A DNA stretch of 64,000 nt. Source: Micrasema longulum. Taxonomy: Eukaryota; Arthropoda; Insecta; Trichoptera; Brachycentridae. The stretch is taken from NCBI GenBank assembly GCA_022494885.1, contig JAGVSM010000978.1, forward strand, positions 23,765-87,764, written 5' to 3'. The position numbers and the translations under genes were made by a program. The notes below the pieces were generated by a model, which was given only the letters and a program-made list of their open reading frames with translations, did not search any database and was not told the DNA's origin. This document shows, one piece after another, positions 63,495-64,000 of this stretch. Position 1 is the stretch's first letter, and every line of letters begins with the position of its first letter.

Positions 63495-64000
63495 GTCATA
63501 TTTAACGTCATATGATCAACTTCGAACAAAAAGTGTCGCCGAAATTTTACTCCCCATTTAATGCTAAATTAAAATAAAAGTATTTGTTTTTCGTATTTTA
63601 AGTAAGATCCTGTAGTTTAAAATTTAAATAAATCACAATTAAAGCAAAAAGTCCACTTTCGATCATGATTTTTTAAATGACATAAAACAATTCCCATTTA
63701 TAATTAAAATAGAATTGACACTCGATGCAATTTCTGAAAAACGTAAAAATATTAAATTATGAATTTCTGTAAGCGCTACTAATCACGGTTTGCTATTTTT
63801 TTCGAATTGTTGAGGGCAACGGCATAGTTGCTAAAATGCTATGTATTTAGTAAGTGAGTAACGCGTTACTTCTGTCTATTTGTTATACGGCATAATATGC
63901 TGAAATGAAGTGAAGGAAAAAATATAATAATATATCTCTGATTAATTAGCACGGTAACTTACACAGCTGTTCACAATACATTAACTCTAAGTATAACTTC
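63495..64000. other. AT-rich tail of the window
   Basis: 63630-63720 (AAGCAAAAAGTCCACTTTCG, CATGATTTTTTAAATGACAT) resembles 41320-41400, so the family B-type large element may extend here. Nothing else recognised. Confidence 0.4.

Overview
The window is AT-rich, repeat-dense eukaryotic DNA, almost certainly from an insect. The evidence is the mix of repeats: RTE-like LINEs ending in (GAT)n or (GTT)n, jockey/CR1-like LINE tails, tRNA-derived SINEs ending in (ATG)n, a Tc1-type transposon, Penelope-like sequence, Helitron-like ends closing on CTAG, and many foldback MITEs. A lepidopteran or similar holometabolous genome fits, but I cannot fix the order. I found no bacterial-style operon, rRNA or CRISPR array, and no intact conserved host gene. 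The window looks intergenic or like a very large intron.

Layout. 0-9 kb: a SINE, a Helitron-like element, foldback MITEs, and at 6.3 kb a 374-bp MITE. 9-19 kb: clustered MITEs and foldback repeats, SINEs, a possible promoter plus first coding exon at 11.9-12.3 kb, a nested foldback at 16 kb, a GC-rich island with a broken minus-strand reading frame at 17.5 kb, and an RTE fragment. 20-26 kb: LINE 3' ends in both orientations. 26-38 kb: the best copies of an interspersed foldback repeat (family A) with 11-12 bp target duplications, a broken Tc1 transposon whose transposase contains a 71-nt intron, a degenerate tandem array, and more LINE and SINE copies. 38-48 kb: a 581-bp MITE, two related LINE tails, and a 3.28-kb terminal-inverted-repeat transposon. 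50-64 kb: a Penelope-like 3' end with a hammerhead-like motif, two Helitron-like elements, decayed LINE ends, a SINE, a possible THAP exon, and a young 5'-truncated RTE copy with an exact 8-bp target duplication.

Most interesting: the element at 43.5-46.8 kb. It encodes a spliced protein of the widespread uncharacterised family I recognise as DUF7869-like (motifs WSDNCSGQNKN and CDRDFALIEK, plus an upstream Cys cluster). It lies between long inverted repeats that also bound the 374-bp non-coding MITE at 6.3 kb. This arrangement suggests the protein is the transposase of a TIR transposon family with non-autonomous derivatives. The copy carries one frameshift near 45.0 kb. Secondary highlights are the Tc1 intron, six dispersed hammerhead-like motifs, and the family A foldback.

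All positions come from reading by eye. Repeat boundaries are usually good to a few bases where TIRs or TSDs are stated and to tens of bases otherwise.
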